This document shows, one piece after another, positions 35,173 through 46,160 of a DNA stretch of 64,000 nucleotides. Position 1 is the first letter of the stretch; each line of letters starts with the position of its first letter. The notes below the pieces were generated by a model. That model was given only the letters and a program-made list of their open reading frames with translations, did no database searches and was not told the origin of the DNA. The position numbers and the translations under genes were made by a program. Origin of the DNA: Dryocosmus kuriphilus (lineage: Eukaryota > Arthropoda > Insecta > Hymenoptera > Cynipidae); assembly GCA_038277395.1 (NCBI GenBank), contig CM076193.1, positions 91,155,583-91,219,582 of the forward strand. The letters run 5' to 3'.

Positions 35173-36272
35173 TTGGAAATACTTTTACAATAGCTTGATG
35201 ACCATGCGTTCGCAAGTTTTGAAATACATTTTTCTCGAAAATGAGCTAGAATTGCGTCTTCTTGATTTTTCTCAGAAAACCTCTGGTATGTACCTTTCAT
35301 TGATGAGAGTATCAATTATTCAAACAAAAAACACCATACCTAAGGGTCCCCTTATTAGTAAAATTTAACGGAAGCGTATTAAAAAGAATTAAAAAGTAGA
35401 AGAATGTAAAAGCAGGAATAGAAAAGCTTAAAATAATTTCACTTTGAGAACGCTATATCGAATTGAAATTGATGGATTGTTTTCTCATTAATGAATATTT
35501 TGTATTATATTGTCATATTATAGCATTTATAAATAATAATTATTTATTTATTTATACTGCAAGGAAAATGAATTAAACGTTAATTTAATTCTTTCTAATT
35601 AGTTCACAAAATAAATTGACATAATAAATTGTTTTATTTCCTTCATGTGGAATATAAGTTTTGAAATTTTAATTCTAATCAATTCAAGTCTGTCTCCCTA
35701 GAATTAAAATTATTTTAATTCACACATTTGAATAGATTTCATCTGTAATGTATTCTCCTCAATATTAGCAGAGATTAATGCATTTTTAAAACGTTTAAAT
35801 AAATTATTAAAATATAAATAAATATAAATTTGAATATTTTTCGAATGTATGTAAGTTATAAAACGATTTAATAATGAAAAAAGTAGGTTACATAAATGCA
35901 TCATAAATATGTAATAGTAATTGGTAATGATAATTGATAATAATTATAATTATTTTCAATAATTGTAATAATTTTCCTTGCAGTATAAATAAATAATTAT
36001 TATTTATAAATGCTATAATATGACAATATAATACAAAATATTTATTAATTTTTCAATATTTATTTTTAATATTTATTAATTTTATTTTACTAATAAGGGG
36101 ACCTTTAGGTATGGTGTTTTTTGTTTGAATTGATACTCTCGTCAATGAAAGGTACGTACCAGAGGTTTTCTGAGAAAAATCAAGAAGAAGCAATTCTAGC
36201 TCATTTTCGAGAAAAATGCATTTCAAAACTTGCGAACGCATGGTCATCGAGCTATTGTAAAAGTATTTCCAA

Positions 36273-36344
36273 GCGTCGGTAGTTCCCTGGTAGAGTGCTT
36301 GGCTGATAGTCACAATGTTGCGCGTTCGATTCTCGCTAAACCCA
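36273..36344 (+). tRNA. tRNA-like sequence in the right arm of the hAT element
   Basis: Identical over its length to the copy at 35101-35172 but on the other strand, as expected from the foldback structure. The same A and B boxes are intact. Confidence 0.5.
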
Positions 36345-37141
36345 CTTTAAAATTTTTTGTTTTGTTTATCAAAATGCTTGTTTATTTCATTTTCGAATAA
36401 CATTAAACAAAATTATACCATGTAATGATTATTTATAAGCTATTTTGAATAAAAACTCTGTTTACCGTATTTTTTTGATTACTTCTTTTGACAATTGTGC
36501 GTTTTATTAAAACTGTTTATTCTTCAATAGTTTCTAGTCTTTATGTTTTTAAATTAACGTAGGAACAATGTGTTTCAAACGAAAATTTCAAAAAATACAA
36601 AATTAAAATGTTTTCTGCAAACTAAAAAAAAAACAAACACATAAGTCACAATGTTCAATGTTATTCGAAAATGAAATTGATTACTGATTTTTTTTTATTC
36701 ATTATCATTTTAACTTTAGAATATTTAAAATTAATTGAAAAATAAATCATAGATAATGAAGAAGAAATCACTTGAAAGTAATAGATATTAACCTAACCTC
36801 AAAATGCCATACATATATATCCAATATATTTTAGCTTTACAAACCTCCAGTGTCTTATAATTTACTCGCTGTAGAATCAGATCGTCTAAAACCTTTCATA
36901 AGAATTCCTGAAAAACATAATAATTAAATATTCGGCTTACAGGAGCAGCTTGTAACAAGGACAACTCACCGACTCACCGTTTGTTTTCGTTCGTGCATTT
37001 TCGACTTTACAGGAATCGGCAGCTTGGGAGAGACGAAGAAACATAGTTCCTTGTCTCACACATTACTTCGTCGCGGTTGTGGAGATATCCCCACCAAGTT
37101 GCTCGGGTCTCTTTTTCAAATATCCGAGGCCTGCTCTATTG

Positions 37142-37445
37142 TTCTTTTTCCCAAGGATTGTGATTTTATATTGAAGCAATGGTCACTGTCGGGTTCCTGA
37201 AAGACCGGCTAGAATTTGCTTTTCCTAATAAAGGGTGTATTAAGAGAAACTAACAAGAATTGGAAAAGCACAAGTGTCATATTCGAGAAAAGTCTCTGTA
37301 AAAAAGATGCTTAAAAACAAATGAGAAATAGGTTTATTAAATAAAGAATATTATTAAAATCTGATTAATCATTTTTACTTGCATCTAAGAAGCTTAGTGC
37401 AAAAACCAAGCCTTACATTTCAAGTAGTGAAGATTAAATTATAAT
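37142..37445 (+). repeat. Remainder of the split Rep-B unit
   Basis: It continues the Rep-B sequence cut at 34014: TTCTTTTTCCCAAGGATTG, CACTGTCGGGTTC, CCTAATAAAG, then the AT-rich start of a next unit. Confidence 0.85.
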
Positions 37446-37551
37446 ATTTATAAATACAATAATTTACTATTTGAGGTAAAAAAAATGCTTTGAGTATTGC
37501 AAATACATTAAAATTACATAGATAGTTGTATAAAAAGTTGCTTTTTTAAAA

Positions 37552-37772
37552 TTAGACGTTTTTCATCTTCCTCTGCTGGTTATTAATCCAAATTTTAATT
37601 TGTGCGACCGTTCGCCCTTGTAATATCTTATTTACTTGAATTGCCTTTTGTACGTCTTTGGTGCTTGGACCTATGTTTAAGGCTTTCGAGAAGAAAGTTG
37701 GGAAAATACTCTTCACTGCATTCCCCTCCTCTTCACTCCACGACATGCGTTTCGTTTTCCCAAACGGTGAAG
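37552..37772 (-). CDS. Terminal exon: SANT/Myb-like C-terminus of a tyrosine-recombinase-family protein
   Basis: On the minus strand an acceptor (TTCACTTACAG) at 37773-37774 opens the frame TSPFGKTKRMSWSEEEGNAV. It continues through about 64 residues with GRTVAQIKIWINNQQRK to the stop. A KTKR..W..EE start, a run of helices and a final R(T)..QIK.W(I)NN are characteristic of the short C-terminal domain found after the integrase body in metazoan tyrosine-recombinase-like (Crypton-type) proteins; this match is from family knowledge. The frame is intact. The reading joins in phase with the exon at 38846-38923 across a 1.07-kb intron. Confidence 0.6.
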
Positions 37773-37989
37773 CTGTAAGTGAAAAATTTGGAAGTTAGTA
37801 AAATGGTGAGCCCACAGCCATTTATATTACAGAAGCAGAAATTACTGAGTTCAGCAACCAACTGGAAGCAATAGGGATTGTCGGCTATTAATAGAATGTT
37901 TCTGAATGGGCGTCGAGCGTGGCAGTTTCTACTACAGTTGCAGAAATTGCTGCCTTCTTAAAAGGCTTATTGTGCTAATTTTAAATTAT

Positions 37990-38760
37990 GCTAGTACCGT
38001 CTAGGAGTATGGGGTCACCTACAAAAGAAGTGATTAAAAAAATGCTCTCACTTACTTCAGATTATCTCCGGAACAAAACAAGATAAAATAATTTCTAAGA
38101 AAGCGTAATTTTTAATTTCCTAAGTTCTAATTTTTGCAAGTCTTCACGATTAATTTTCAACTCCTAGAAAAATTTAGGCAAATAATGGTAATTATTTGAT
38201 AGTCACATAAAATAAACCCTAGAAAATTTCCTTAATATGAGCTGATGAAACTTAAAAAATATTCACTGATTTTCCAATTATCATAAAGAATATAGAGGCG
38301 TACGCAGGACGAGTCACTCGATCGAGAGACGGTAAAAGTTTTTATTTCCCATACATTGACGAAGGAGAGAAGTTCGATTACCTCTCAACCAAGCAATTTT
38401 CGTCTAGTGCAGGCGTCTAAATTTTGTATGATAATTTGAGTAACAGTGAATATTTTTTAAGTTTTTTGATTTTACTTTAAAGGAGATTGTTTAAGATTTA
38501 TTTTGTGTGACTCTGAAAAGGGTTTACTGCTATCTTCTTACATTTTGCTAATAATTGAAGTTAATTCAGCAAATTTGTAAATATCGTAAATTAGGATGGT
38601 CTTTTTCACTCATCAGTTCATCCTCTATTTGTTAATAATCACTAAAACAGGAATTATTTCATGTGGATTTAATAATATTTCTAACGCTCTTCTTTTAAGA
38701 AGTGGATCTATCTCATTTTGTTCTTCAAATGACCAGAAATAAGTGGAGGCATGTTTTTAA
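37990..38760. mobile_element. TIR element inside the intron of the SANT-domain gene fragment
   Basis: About 100-bp inverted ends: 38030-38105 (AAAATGCTCTCACTTACTTC, CCGGAACAAAACAAGATA) returns inverted at 38680-38760. Relatives of the same end occur at about 24045-24165 and 50329-50440. No transposase is present. Confidence 0.55.
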
Positions 38761-38845
38761 ATAATAATTTTTTTCTTTAATTGTCCACATGCTTCTGGAC
38801 AGTACAGTATATAACGTTGCGAATTCGACGGTAATGTACACTTAC

Positions 38846-38923
38846 TAGAGCGTTTCTTCTTTTTCTCAACTGGTTTTTTGTCGCTGTCTTTTAGGAAATT
38901 CGAAATTTCGTCTTCTGGTGAGA
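38846..38923 (-). CDS. Internal exon upstream of the SANT-like terminal exon
   Basis: The 78-nt exon lies between a polypyrimidine-rich acceptor (TTTTTCAATTTTAG) and a consensus donor GTAAGT (38840-38845). It enters and leaves in phase 1. It encodes a linker SPEDEISNFLKDSDKKPVEK followed by Lys/Arg, typical of the basic linker before such C-terminal domains. The spliced reading gives ...KKKKRSTSPFGKTKRMSW. No earlier exon is recognised upstream on this strand, so the gene is incomplete here. Confidence 0.5.
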
Positions 38924-39349
38924 CTAAAATTGAAAAATTGTTAAATTTAGGAGTAAGTAGATACATACGAGAATCAGGATGGTCTCTGTTTTTAACCATT
39001 TGAAATATTAGCTTTGAAATCATCAGTTTTGTGAACTTATATACGCTGAAGGCGCCCTATATTTTCAGGTCCAATTGCATAATATTTACGTGATTCGAAA
39101 GCCCCTTCAGTTTTGCCATGAATTTTTCATGGGCAAGAACAGAGCAAAAATTTCAAATTAGGGTGATTTTTTCAATTTTAATGGACTTTAACACCCAACG
39201 AAGGGGCGGTGGACTTTAGCACACTAAAAAAGGTATAGCGATTAATTCAAATTAAAAAATTTTGGATTTTCACAGAATTAAGAATGTTTTTGTAAATACT
39301 GTTTTCAGTGGGTCATAATTTACCAGCCCCTCGTTTGATGTTACATTCC

Positions 39350-40310
39350 ATTAGAATTACCTCAATTTAAAACACCATTGATTTTTTTTTTCTTATATAA
39401 TACAATACTCTTTTTTTGGTTTCTATCTTGGAATCCATTAATTTTACAAAAAACTGTTCCACAAATGAGATAAAGTAATGAGTAAAAAATAAGTTCCAGT
39501 AATTCTAAACAAATGGCAATGAAATAGGTACAAAATTCTCCAAAAACGCGGTTTTTTATGACTCGGTGTCCGTTTTTTTTTAATCTTCTAGGAATTTTAT
39601 TTACTTCACATTTCACTACCACTACTTTTGCTCTAGGATGCACTGGGGAGCGTCAATTAATTAACGCAAACATAATTTTTGGAAACTCTTTCACATAATA
39701 TTTCCGGGACTCACAAGGCGATTTGTTCGCAAAGTTAATTTCGTATTCAGGGCTACTCAATAAAGTCTTATGAAAAAAACAGGACTTTACTAGTTAAGAA
39801 GTCGTAAAATGACCAGATGCCTGGACTATCTCATTTGACAGGCATGTTTTTAAATTCACTGTATATGAAAGTCTGTTCACAATTTTGTACACGTAAATCC
39901 TTATCTAACTCCTTCATAATATAATTCACCCTTATAAGTTCTAAGTAAAATAGTCTAGACAGGTGGAGAGACTGATTTCGTTTCAAATCATGGAATAATG
40001 TCTGCATGAGGTTGTCAGAATATTTTGGTATGAAATTATGTTATTCTACACTCAAAATGAAGGAACACGTGTTTCACCATTTGGCAGAAAAAATTTTTAT
40101 TCAGGAATAGTGAAGAATTGCCAAAACTTTTTTCAAAAATGATGCAGTTTTTTACCAATATACATATTTAGTTAGTTTTGCCTTCGTGTGATGAGGTTTT
40201 CTTAGCTCTGTAGAGTGGATCGAGAAAAATACCAAATTTTTCAAAATTGATCAAATGGTTGCGGTTTTTTTAAAATTTTGGAAATGGATTTTCTTGAAAA
40301 CTCCACGTTT
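39350..40310 (-). repeat. Inverted third copy of part of the duplicated block (22430-23230)
   Basis: Read on the minus strand it reproduces GACGCTCCCCAGTGCATCC, CTAGAAGATTAAAAAA, GGAACAGTTTTTTGTAAA and CATTTTGAGTGTAGAATAAC in the same order as 22.5-23.2 kb, with more divergence than between the two direct copies. The segment from 38930 to 39350 has no recognised feature. Confidence 0.8.
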
Positions 40311-40821
40311 AATTTTTTTATTTATTGATGGGTTGTCAATAATATAGACTACATATATTCTCCAAGTTTGGCTTCAGGTAAACCATTTATTCCTTTTGGA
40401 AAAAAACATTTTTTCAAAAGAAAAAAAAAATCAATTTTGTTAATTTTTGAAAAAACTACCGAAGAAAGAAGTAAATATCAAGGAAAAAAGTTGTTTAGAA
40501 ATGAATTTCCTTTAAGAAAAGCCTCTTTCACTTTTTTAATATATAGCACCACTTCAATTTATATACTTTTTTACTCAATCATGATTATATTGATCCGGAT
40601 CCATTACCGTCTCTCGTATAATTAATTTTTTAATTTTTATTGGTGTTTAAAGGAACTCAAAAAAGTCAAGTTTAGAAGGCGTTAATCAAACTTGACGTTT
40701 AATGTAAATATATAATATAATGTAAATAAATATATAATAAATTGATGTGGTGCCGTATATGAAAAAAGTGAAAGAGACTGTTTTAAAGGAAATTAGTTGC
40801 TAAGCAACTTTTTTCCTTTAT

Positions 40822-41742
40822 ATGATAAGAGCTCGGCTGCGATTGGTAGCGCGCTTTTTGATATCTATAAAAGAAATAAAACCTGATATTCTTGACTTAA
40901 TGGCAGTATACGATCTGAAGCATTATGATGCTGTAATTTTAGCAGTCAATGTTGTTGCTCGGTATAACAAAAAAGAAGACACGTATGATGCACCGGCAAA
41001 TGCTTCTCAATTAGTCACTCTCATTAAAGTAATCGGAAAAAGATTAATTAGTGTTTGCATTCGGAATCATGCACGTGAAAAGAAACAACTTGTTGAAGAA
41101 TTTTTAGCTTTACATCTTGATGAGTATGATATTCGAGTTAATAGAACTGTTACCAAACAGATGACGATATCAAAAAATTGTTCACCTTTGTCGAATTTCA
41201 GAGACGTTCGGCATATACTGAACTGAAAACATCGTTTTCTGATAATAGTCGAAAGAAGCTAGGAGAGAGTACTCTTTTGACTATTTTGATTTTCAATCGC
41301 CGACGTCCTGGATTGCTTGAACGAATGAAAGAGAATGATTTCAAACATCGATAGACTGTCACTGACAAATCAAACAAACACCTTTTAAGGACAATGTCGA
41401 AAGAGGCTAGGCGAGCTGTTGAAACTTATCAACGCGTCGCCATTCGAGGCAAGAAAGGGAGAATAGTTCCCATTCTAATTAACGCTGAAATAATAGAATG
41501 TATTGAGCTATTAAACCAAACCAGAAACAAAGCAGACATTTGTTCTGAAAATCCTTATATTTTTGCTACTTATAATTTTTCTGGGAAGAATTGGGCATGC
41601 GAAATAATCAGAAGTTATGCCAACACTTGTGGCGCGGAAAACCCTGAATTATTGAGAGCTAAGAATTTAAGAAAGTACATCGCAACGAAATGCGTCAGCT
41701 TACTTTTCTTGAAATATTTAGAAAAAAATATATTTACATAAA
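40822..41742 (+). pseudogene. Tyrosine-recombinase-like (Crypton-type) protein, broken
   Basis: Such proteins are site-specific recombinases or their domesticated relatives. The start MIRARLRLVARFLISIKE and the N-terminal helical region (LAVNVVARYNKKEDTYDAP, IGKRLISVCIRNHAREKKQL) match the SAM-like or core-binding part of this metazoan family. After a frameshift near 41200 the catalytic part follows, with FNRRRPG (41292-41312; box I Arg), a stop at 41352, then a second open stretch (41394-41742) with RGKKGRIVPILIN and LRAKNLRKYIATKCVSL. The frame diverges before the region where the catalytic Tyr would lie. So there is one frameshift, one internal stop and a truncated C-terminus. The matching C-terminal domain type sits on the minus strand at 37.5 kb. 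Confidence 0.7.
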
Positions 41743-42830
41743 ATCAAAAATTCCTCGTCTTTTATTTTTCCTTTTACAATTTGGGACAACATAGCCAATT
41801 TTCGAAATCTTTTGACGAATGCAAAAGGACTTTACTCGTTAGAGCGTCCTCCGAGAAACAAAAGAAGGATTATTAAAATATTTATTGCAACATCCACCTC
41901 GAAACTAGGCCGTTCAGTGTTCCCAAATTATATGCAAAGTAAATCATTCCTGATAATGCGAATGCGCACTTTGATTCTTATATACTTCTCAGATGGTTGT
42001 TGCAAAAAATACAACACGTGATATACGTGTGCACATGCAATGACTCTTGTAAATTTTTCAACATTTACCTTCAGTTCTTCGCACTCGTCTTCGTTTTCGA
42101 CTCGTACTGCGAACTTTCGGGTCATGCTGAAACATACAAATTTATTGTCAATTTCCATATTTTGCGCGATTATATCAAAAATTGGTATTTATAAAAAAAA
42201 AATGTAATTAGTTTTTAATTTTTTCCGGTATTTTACAAAAACAATGAATTTCAATCCTTAAGCGCTTCGTTTATCAAACGAATTGTGAGGAATGGAAAAC
42301 TTCCGGCGAGAATATTGTTCATTATGGTAAAAAGAACATGTCTTGAAAGATTTAGCACAATGACGTTAAGGCTGTTGGAGCAGTTTTCAAAAAATAGTAA
42401 TGAGTGTAGAACGACTCCAATTTGCACCTCATTTCAATCTGGACGCTTTGAGGCAGCAAACATAAACGATTTGAAGTGTCGTTTACGAGTAGCCAGGGTG
42501 GGTTTCTCGATGGTAGGACATGCGCTTTTGGGCCACTTTTTGGACAAAAAGGTTTATTTTTGCTAAAATAGCAAAGTTTCGGCGGGAGTAGAATAGTGGG
42601 TGATAGAAGAGTACTGACATATTTTGACATGAAAGAGAAAAAGAGTGCGCAATACATACATTATCTCATGTGCCTATTTAATCCAGAGAGGCACTCGCGG
42701 GATGATTTAGTGACTGTAGACATTCGTACAATTTTTATTTATCATCTGGAAACCCGAGCACTTACTAAACACACTTATTAATTGTTTAGCAAATGGCATT
42801 TTTCCAGCTAATTTTTTGCTTCGAATAAGC
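41743..42830. other. Unassigned DNA with one dispersed repeat (42395-42540)
   Basis: After the recombinase pseudogene come short open frames without recognised domains; an open frame around 41812 with ERPPRNKRR may be more decayed coding sequence. 42395-42540 is the inverted relative of 21110-21440. Confidence 0.45.
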
Positions 42831-42929
42831 ATGGGCGTCTGTGAGAAAGAGTGATGAAAAGAAAAATTGACAGACTACAAACTTAAATCGACAACTCGTA
42901 TTTGTCGCAAAACAGAATTCAGAGGGCTC

Positions 42930-43592
42930 TAATTTTCGATAAAATGAAAATTATCAAACTTATGGCATTTTCCAAATTCAAAAAATTAAAAGAAAATTAA
43001 GATTTTAATCTAAACAACGCACGATATGAAAAAAAGTCAAGAGAAGAAAAATATATTTTTTTGAGAGCCCTACAAGATTGGCATAAAGAAATGTTTGAAT
43101 TTTGTTGAAACATCGAAAATTCAAATTTTCCTGCCAAAAAACGTGAGATATGATGAAAAAATATGCAATGAAAAAATTATTTGCCTTAAATAGATCTACA
43201 AATTTTCAATTGACCATTTTTTGATAGGATAAGTATTTTTCATTTTAATCTTGAAAAACTTTTAACAAATTAAAAATTAAATTTTCCTCTCAAACAATAT
43301 GAGATATGAGAAAATCTTTTTAAAAAAAATTATTTTAATTTATATAATTTATTAGAAAGGTAAAGCAATATATATTAAAGGAACTAAATCGAGCGCGAGT
43401 ATTACGATGAGAATGTATTCCTTAAGGTCGATAGAACCTTAAGTAAATGAATTTCCTCTTTCATCTAAAATCAAAAATAAATGTCGTAGTTTGTATATGA
43501 AGAACATATAAAATTGAGTGTGAAGCGCGAGATCCACAGAACGGAGCGCCAAGCGCGCGATGAGAATTTGCCCGCGAAGGGGGCAGATTTTT
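42930..43592 (+). repeat. Rep-A variant lacking its 5' end
   Basis: AT-rich monomers, CTTAAGG, GC mini-palindromes, GATGAGAATTT and a terminal hairpin (GCCCGCGAAGGGGGC, decayed). The flank 42830-42930 (GCATGGGCGTCTGTGAGAAA) recurs inverted at about 44008-44032, so the whole 42.83-44.75 kb region is a large imperfect inverted repeat. Confidence 0.7.
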
Positions 43593-44045
43593 TCTAGTTA
43601 ATTTGTATCAAGTTCTTGTATCTTTGCTGGCTTTAGAAAAGTTAAATAATTTGTGCAGATCAGAATCGCATTGACTAGAAAAAAATTCGAGCCCTGTGAA
43701 TTCTGTTTTGCGACAAATACGGGTTGTCGAATTAAGTTTAGTCTGTCAATTCGTTATTAATTCGTGACATTTTTCTGAATTCATTTTTTTTGGCAATAGC
43801 AGATGAAATGAGAATTATTCATCACTCTTACCAATTAAAATCCTTATGAAATTAATTTACACTATTTTTAATTACACAATTATCGTAATGTTTTTACGTA
43901 AAATTAATTTAAACTTTTCTTGTTTACACCAACAAACCCTGTTAAACAATATTTTCAGTAAATATTGAATAAAGTGTATCTGACGGTATTCTATTTGTCC
44001 TTTCAGCATTCTTTCTCACAGACGCCCATGCTAATTCCAAGCAAA

Positions 44046-45104
44046 AAAATCTGCCCGCTTGGCGGGCAAATTCTCATCGCGCGGTGCGCGCGCAGCTCGC
44101 TTCGCTCGCAAGATTGAGCGCGCCCACGGCGCGTGAATCGGTCGTCGCGCTTCACGCTCCGTTCTGTGGATCTTATTTTTGATTTTAAATGAAAGAAGAA
44201 ATTCACTTACTTAAGGCTCTATCGAACTTAAGGAGTACATTCTCATCATAATACTTGCGCTTCGCCCTCGATTTTCTCCGATATACATTGCTGTACCTTT
44301 CTAATAAATTATGTAAATTAAGATACATTTTTTTTCTAAGATTTTCTCATATCTCATGTTGTTTGGGGGGAAAATATAATTTTTTTAACAAAGTTTTTCC
44401 AGATTAAAACGAAAAATACTTATCCTATCAAAAAATGGCCAACTGAAAATTTTTAGATCTATTTAAGGCCAATTGAAAATTTGTAGATCTATTTAAGGCC
44501 AATAATTTTCCCATTGAATATTTTTTCATGTCACGTTTTTTGGCGGGAAAATTTGAGTTTTCGAGTTTTCAACAAAATTTAAACATTTGTTATGTCAATT
44601 TTGCAGGACTCTCTAGAAAAACATTTTTCTTTTCTCGACTTTTTTTCATATCGTGCGTTTTTTGGCTGAAAATCTTAAATTTCTTTTGGTTTTTGGAATT
44701 TTGAAAATGCTATGTCTGATAACTTTCATTTTATCGAAAAGTGCTATGAATATCCGCTCACAGAATTTGTAAATTACAAAAAAAAGTGTTCTCAAAAATT
44801 TTCAAATTGCTGTAACTTTTTGAATTTTTATCCAAAATTGCTGGATAACGAACTTGACCTTCATTTTAGGACACTAAAAGAGTATACCAAAGGCCAAACC
44901 AATCTGTCAATTGTTTCGAAAGTTGTCGTGCTTACAAAGAAAAATCTACACACAGAGACACACACAGATAGACACATTCGCAAAAACCATTTTTTGGGTT
45001 CAGGGGATCTCAAAACGTTGACATTTGACAAAAACGGGGGGGGGGGGGGGGGGGGGGGTGGGGGTGCACAAATCCAATACCTTACCTTCTCTGATGAGAA
45101 TGTA
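44046..45104 (-). mobile_element. Rep-A full unit, minus orientation
   Basis: It starts with CTGCCCGCTTGGCGGGCA, passes through monomers that mirror 42930-43592, then the SPSKVIV-type segment with ACACACAGAGACACAC as its microsatellite, and ends CTCTGATGAGAATGT. It contains a 23-nt poly-G (45036-45058). Confidence 0.75.
45036..45058. repeat. Poly-G(23)
   Basis: An uninterrupted run of 23 G, followed by TGGGGGTG. It distorts open frames on both strands (poly-Gly or poly-Pro artefacts). Confidence 0.95.
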
Positions 45105-45125
45105 AAAATAGTTTCAAAAAATACT

Positions 45126-45375
45126 AGGGTAGGGCGGGGCGATATGGTCATAGTCATCTCTTTCTTAATGCCAGTATTTAAAATCTGCAATTCCCTGCTT
45201 GAAATTAAGTTGCTATGTATATTCTATAAACATTTTTAATAATAATTTTATCAATATTAAGGTAAATAAGAACTAATTTGCGGTACTAGAAACAAAAATA
45301 AAAAACTAGTGCGCTTGGCTCATATCGCCCCATGCCTGGGGCGGGATGAGTCATGCAGTGGGGCGGGATGAGCCA
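45126..45375. repeat. GGGGCG(GG)ATATG/GATGAG motif cluster
   Basis: AGGGCGGGGCGATATGGTCA at about 45130 is answered by inverted CTCATATCGCCCC at about 45319, and by two direct GGGGCGGGATGAG copies at about 45338 and 45361. GC-rich words in an AT-rich setting suggest a TIR or sub-terminal repeat of a small transposon. The remaining DNA to 45650 is AT-rich. Confidence 0.45.
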
Positions 45376-45654
45376 CTTAATTTAAAGACTTATTATATAT
45401 TATTTTTTAGAAGTAGGTATTATGTATAAGCATATTAAATAATAAAAATATATCTTACATGTATTTTCAAAGAAAAATTGAAAATTCTTTTAAGTTTGAC
45501 CTTAAAAATATGAAGAAATGCATTCTGAACATATATGGGCGGAATTGAAGTTTGAATATTCATTAGAAATATAATAGAATTTATTGAAATTTTAACATTT
45601 TTCTTTTAAATCTCGAAATTTAGGTACTTTATGTGTAGCATAATATTCAAGAAC

Positions 45655-45835
45655 TTAAAATTCTATTATTTTTATATAATTTTCCATAATTTTTCTGCCT
45701 AAAGTATATCGTGGAACACCGTGTTTGTCTGCCGCTTGACGGCAACTCATATTGCACTCTAATACAGATCGCACTGTGGCTCTCATATTTTCTTCTGACC
45801 ATTCTTGTCAATGGCTTTTCTTTACGTACTTTTGC
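45655..45835 (-). pseudogene. Pogo-like transposase N-terminus (psq-type helix-turn-helix), fragment
   Basis: On the minus strand the frame reads KYVKKSH, a stop, then QEWSEENMRATVRSVLECN and MSCRQAADKHGVPRYTLGRK. The W..E.M..AV order followed by C/S-R-AA..(Y/H)GVP..TL is the psq-type DNA-binding domain of pogo-family transposases and their host relatives. One TGA lies inside, and the frame ends in AT-rich sequence soon after the motif. The DDE part is not nearby. Confidence 0.65.
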
Positions 45836-45934
45836 ACGAATGATGCAGAAATCCGGAAGCAGAAGAAATCCATACAGTTTGCGTCACCTGTAAATAATCA
45901 TAAACATTAATAAAACTTACAGGATACTATATTC

Positions 45935-46160
45935 ATAAAAGTAAAACGATGAGTCTTATAGATAAAATGTAGTTTAGCCGAAAAATGGATTTTTTGATTT
46001 TCTGCAAACCGTTTTTGATGGATAAAACATAACCGTTTGTCAAAAGTGTCTGGTTAACGAACTCGTCCTTTCTTTTTGTCTCAAAACCTGGAGATTTGAT
46101 AAAAACTTTGAGGGTCAAATTTTACATAAATCTAATACGCTCTCTGATGAGAATGTAAAA
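45935..46160 (-). repeat. Rep-A fragment (5' end), minus orientation
   Basis: It contains TTTAGCCGAAAAATGGATTT, TTTTTGATGGATAAAACATA and the terminal GATGAGAATGT near 46147. Confidence 0.75.

Larger units (their letters stand above)
34023..37133. mobile_element. hAT-type non-autonomous foldback element, 8-bp target duplication
   Basis: The ends are perfect inversions starting CAGGCCTCGGATATTTGAAA, and the element is flanked by CTCTATTG at 34015-34022 and 37134-37141. An 8-bp duplication with ends starting CAG is the hAT signature. Removing the element restores the Rep-B reading CTCTATTGTTCTTTTTCCCAAGG. The inverted arms reach about 35575 and 35969 from each side (about 1.55 and 1.17 kb; the right arm lacks some 340 bp near 34150-34500). 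The spacer is AT-rich. No transposase is present. Confidence 0.9.

Noticed and set aside
44861..45239. Frames with poly-Gly or poly-Pro around 45036-45058
   Set aside because: Produced by a 23-nt G run inside Rep-A; not a protein.
45711..45893. Plus-strand 60-codon frame
   Set aside because: Antisense of the pogo-type helix-turn-helix fragment read on the minus strand.
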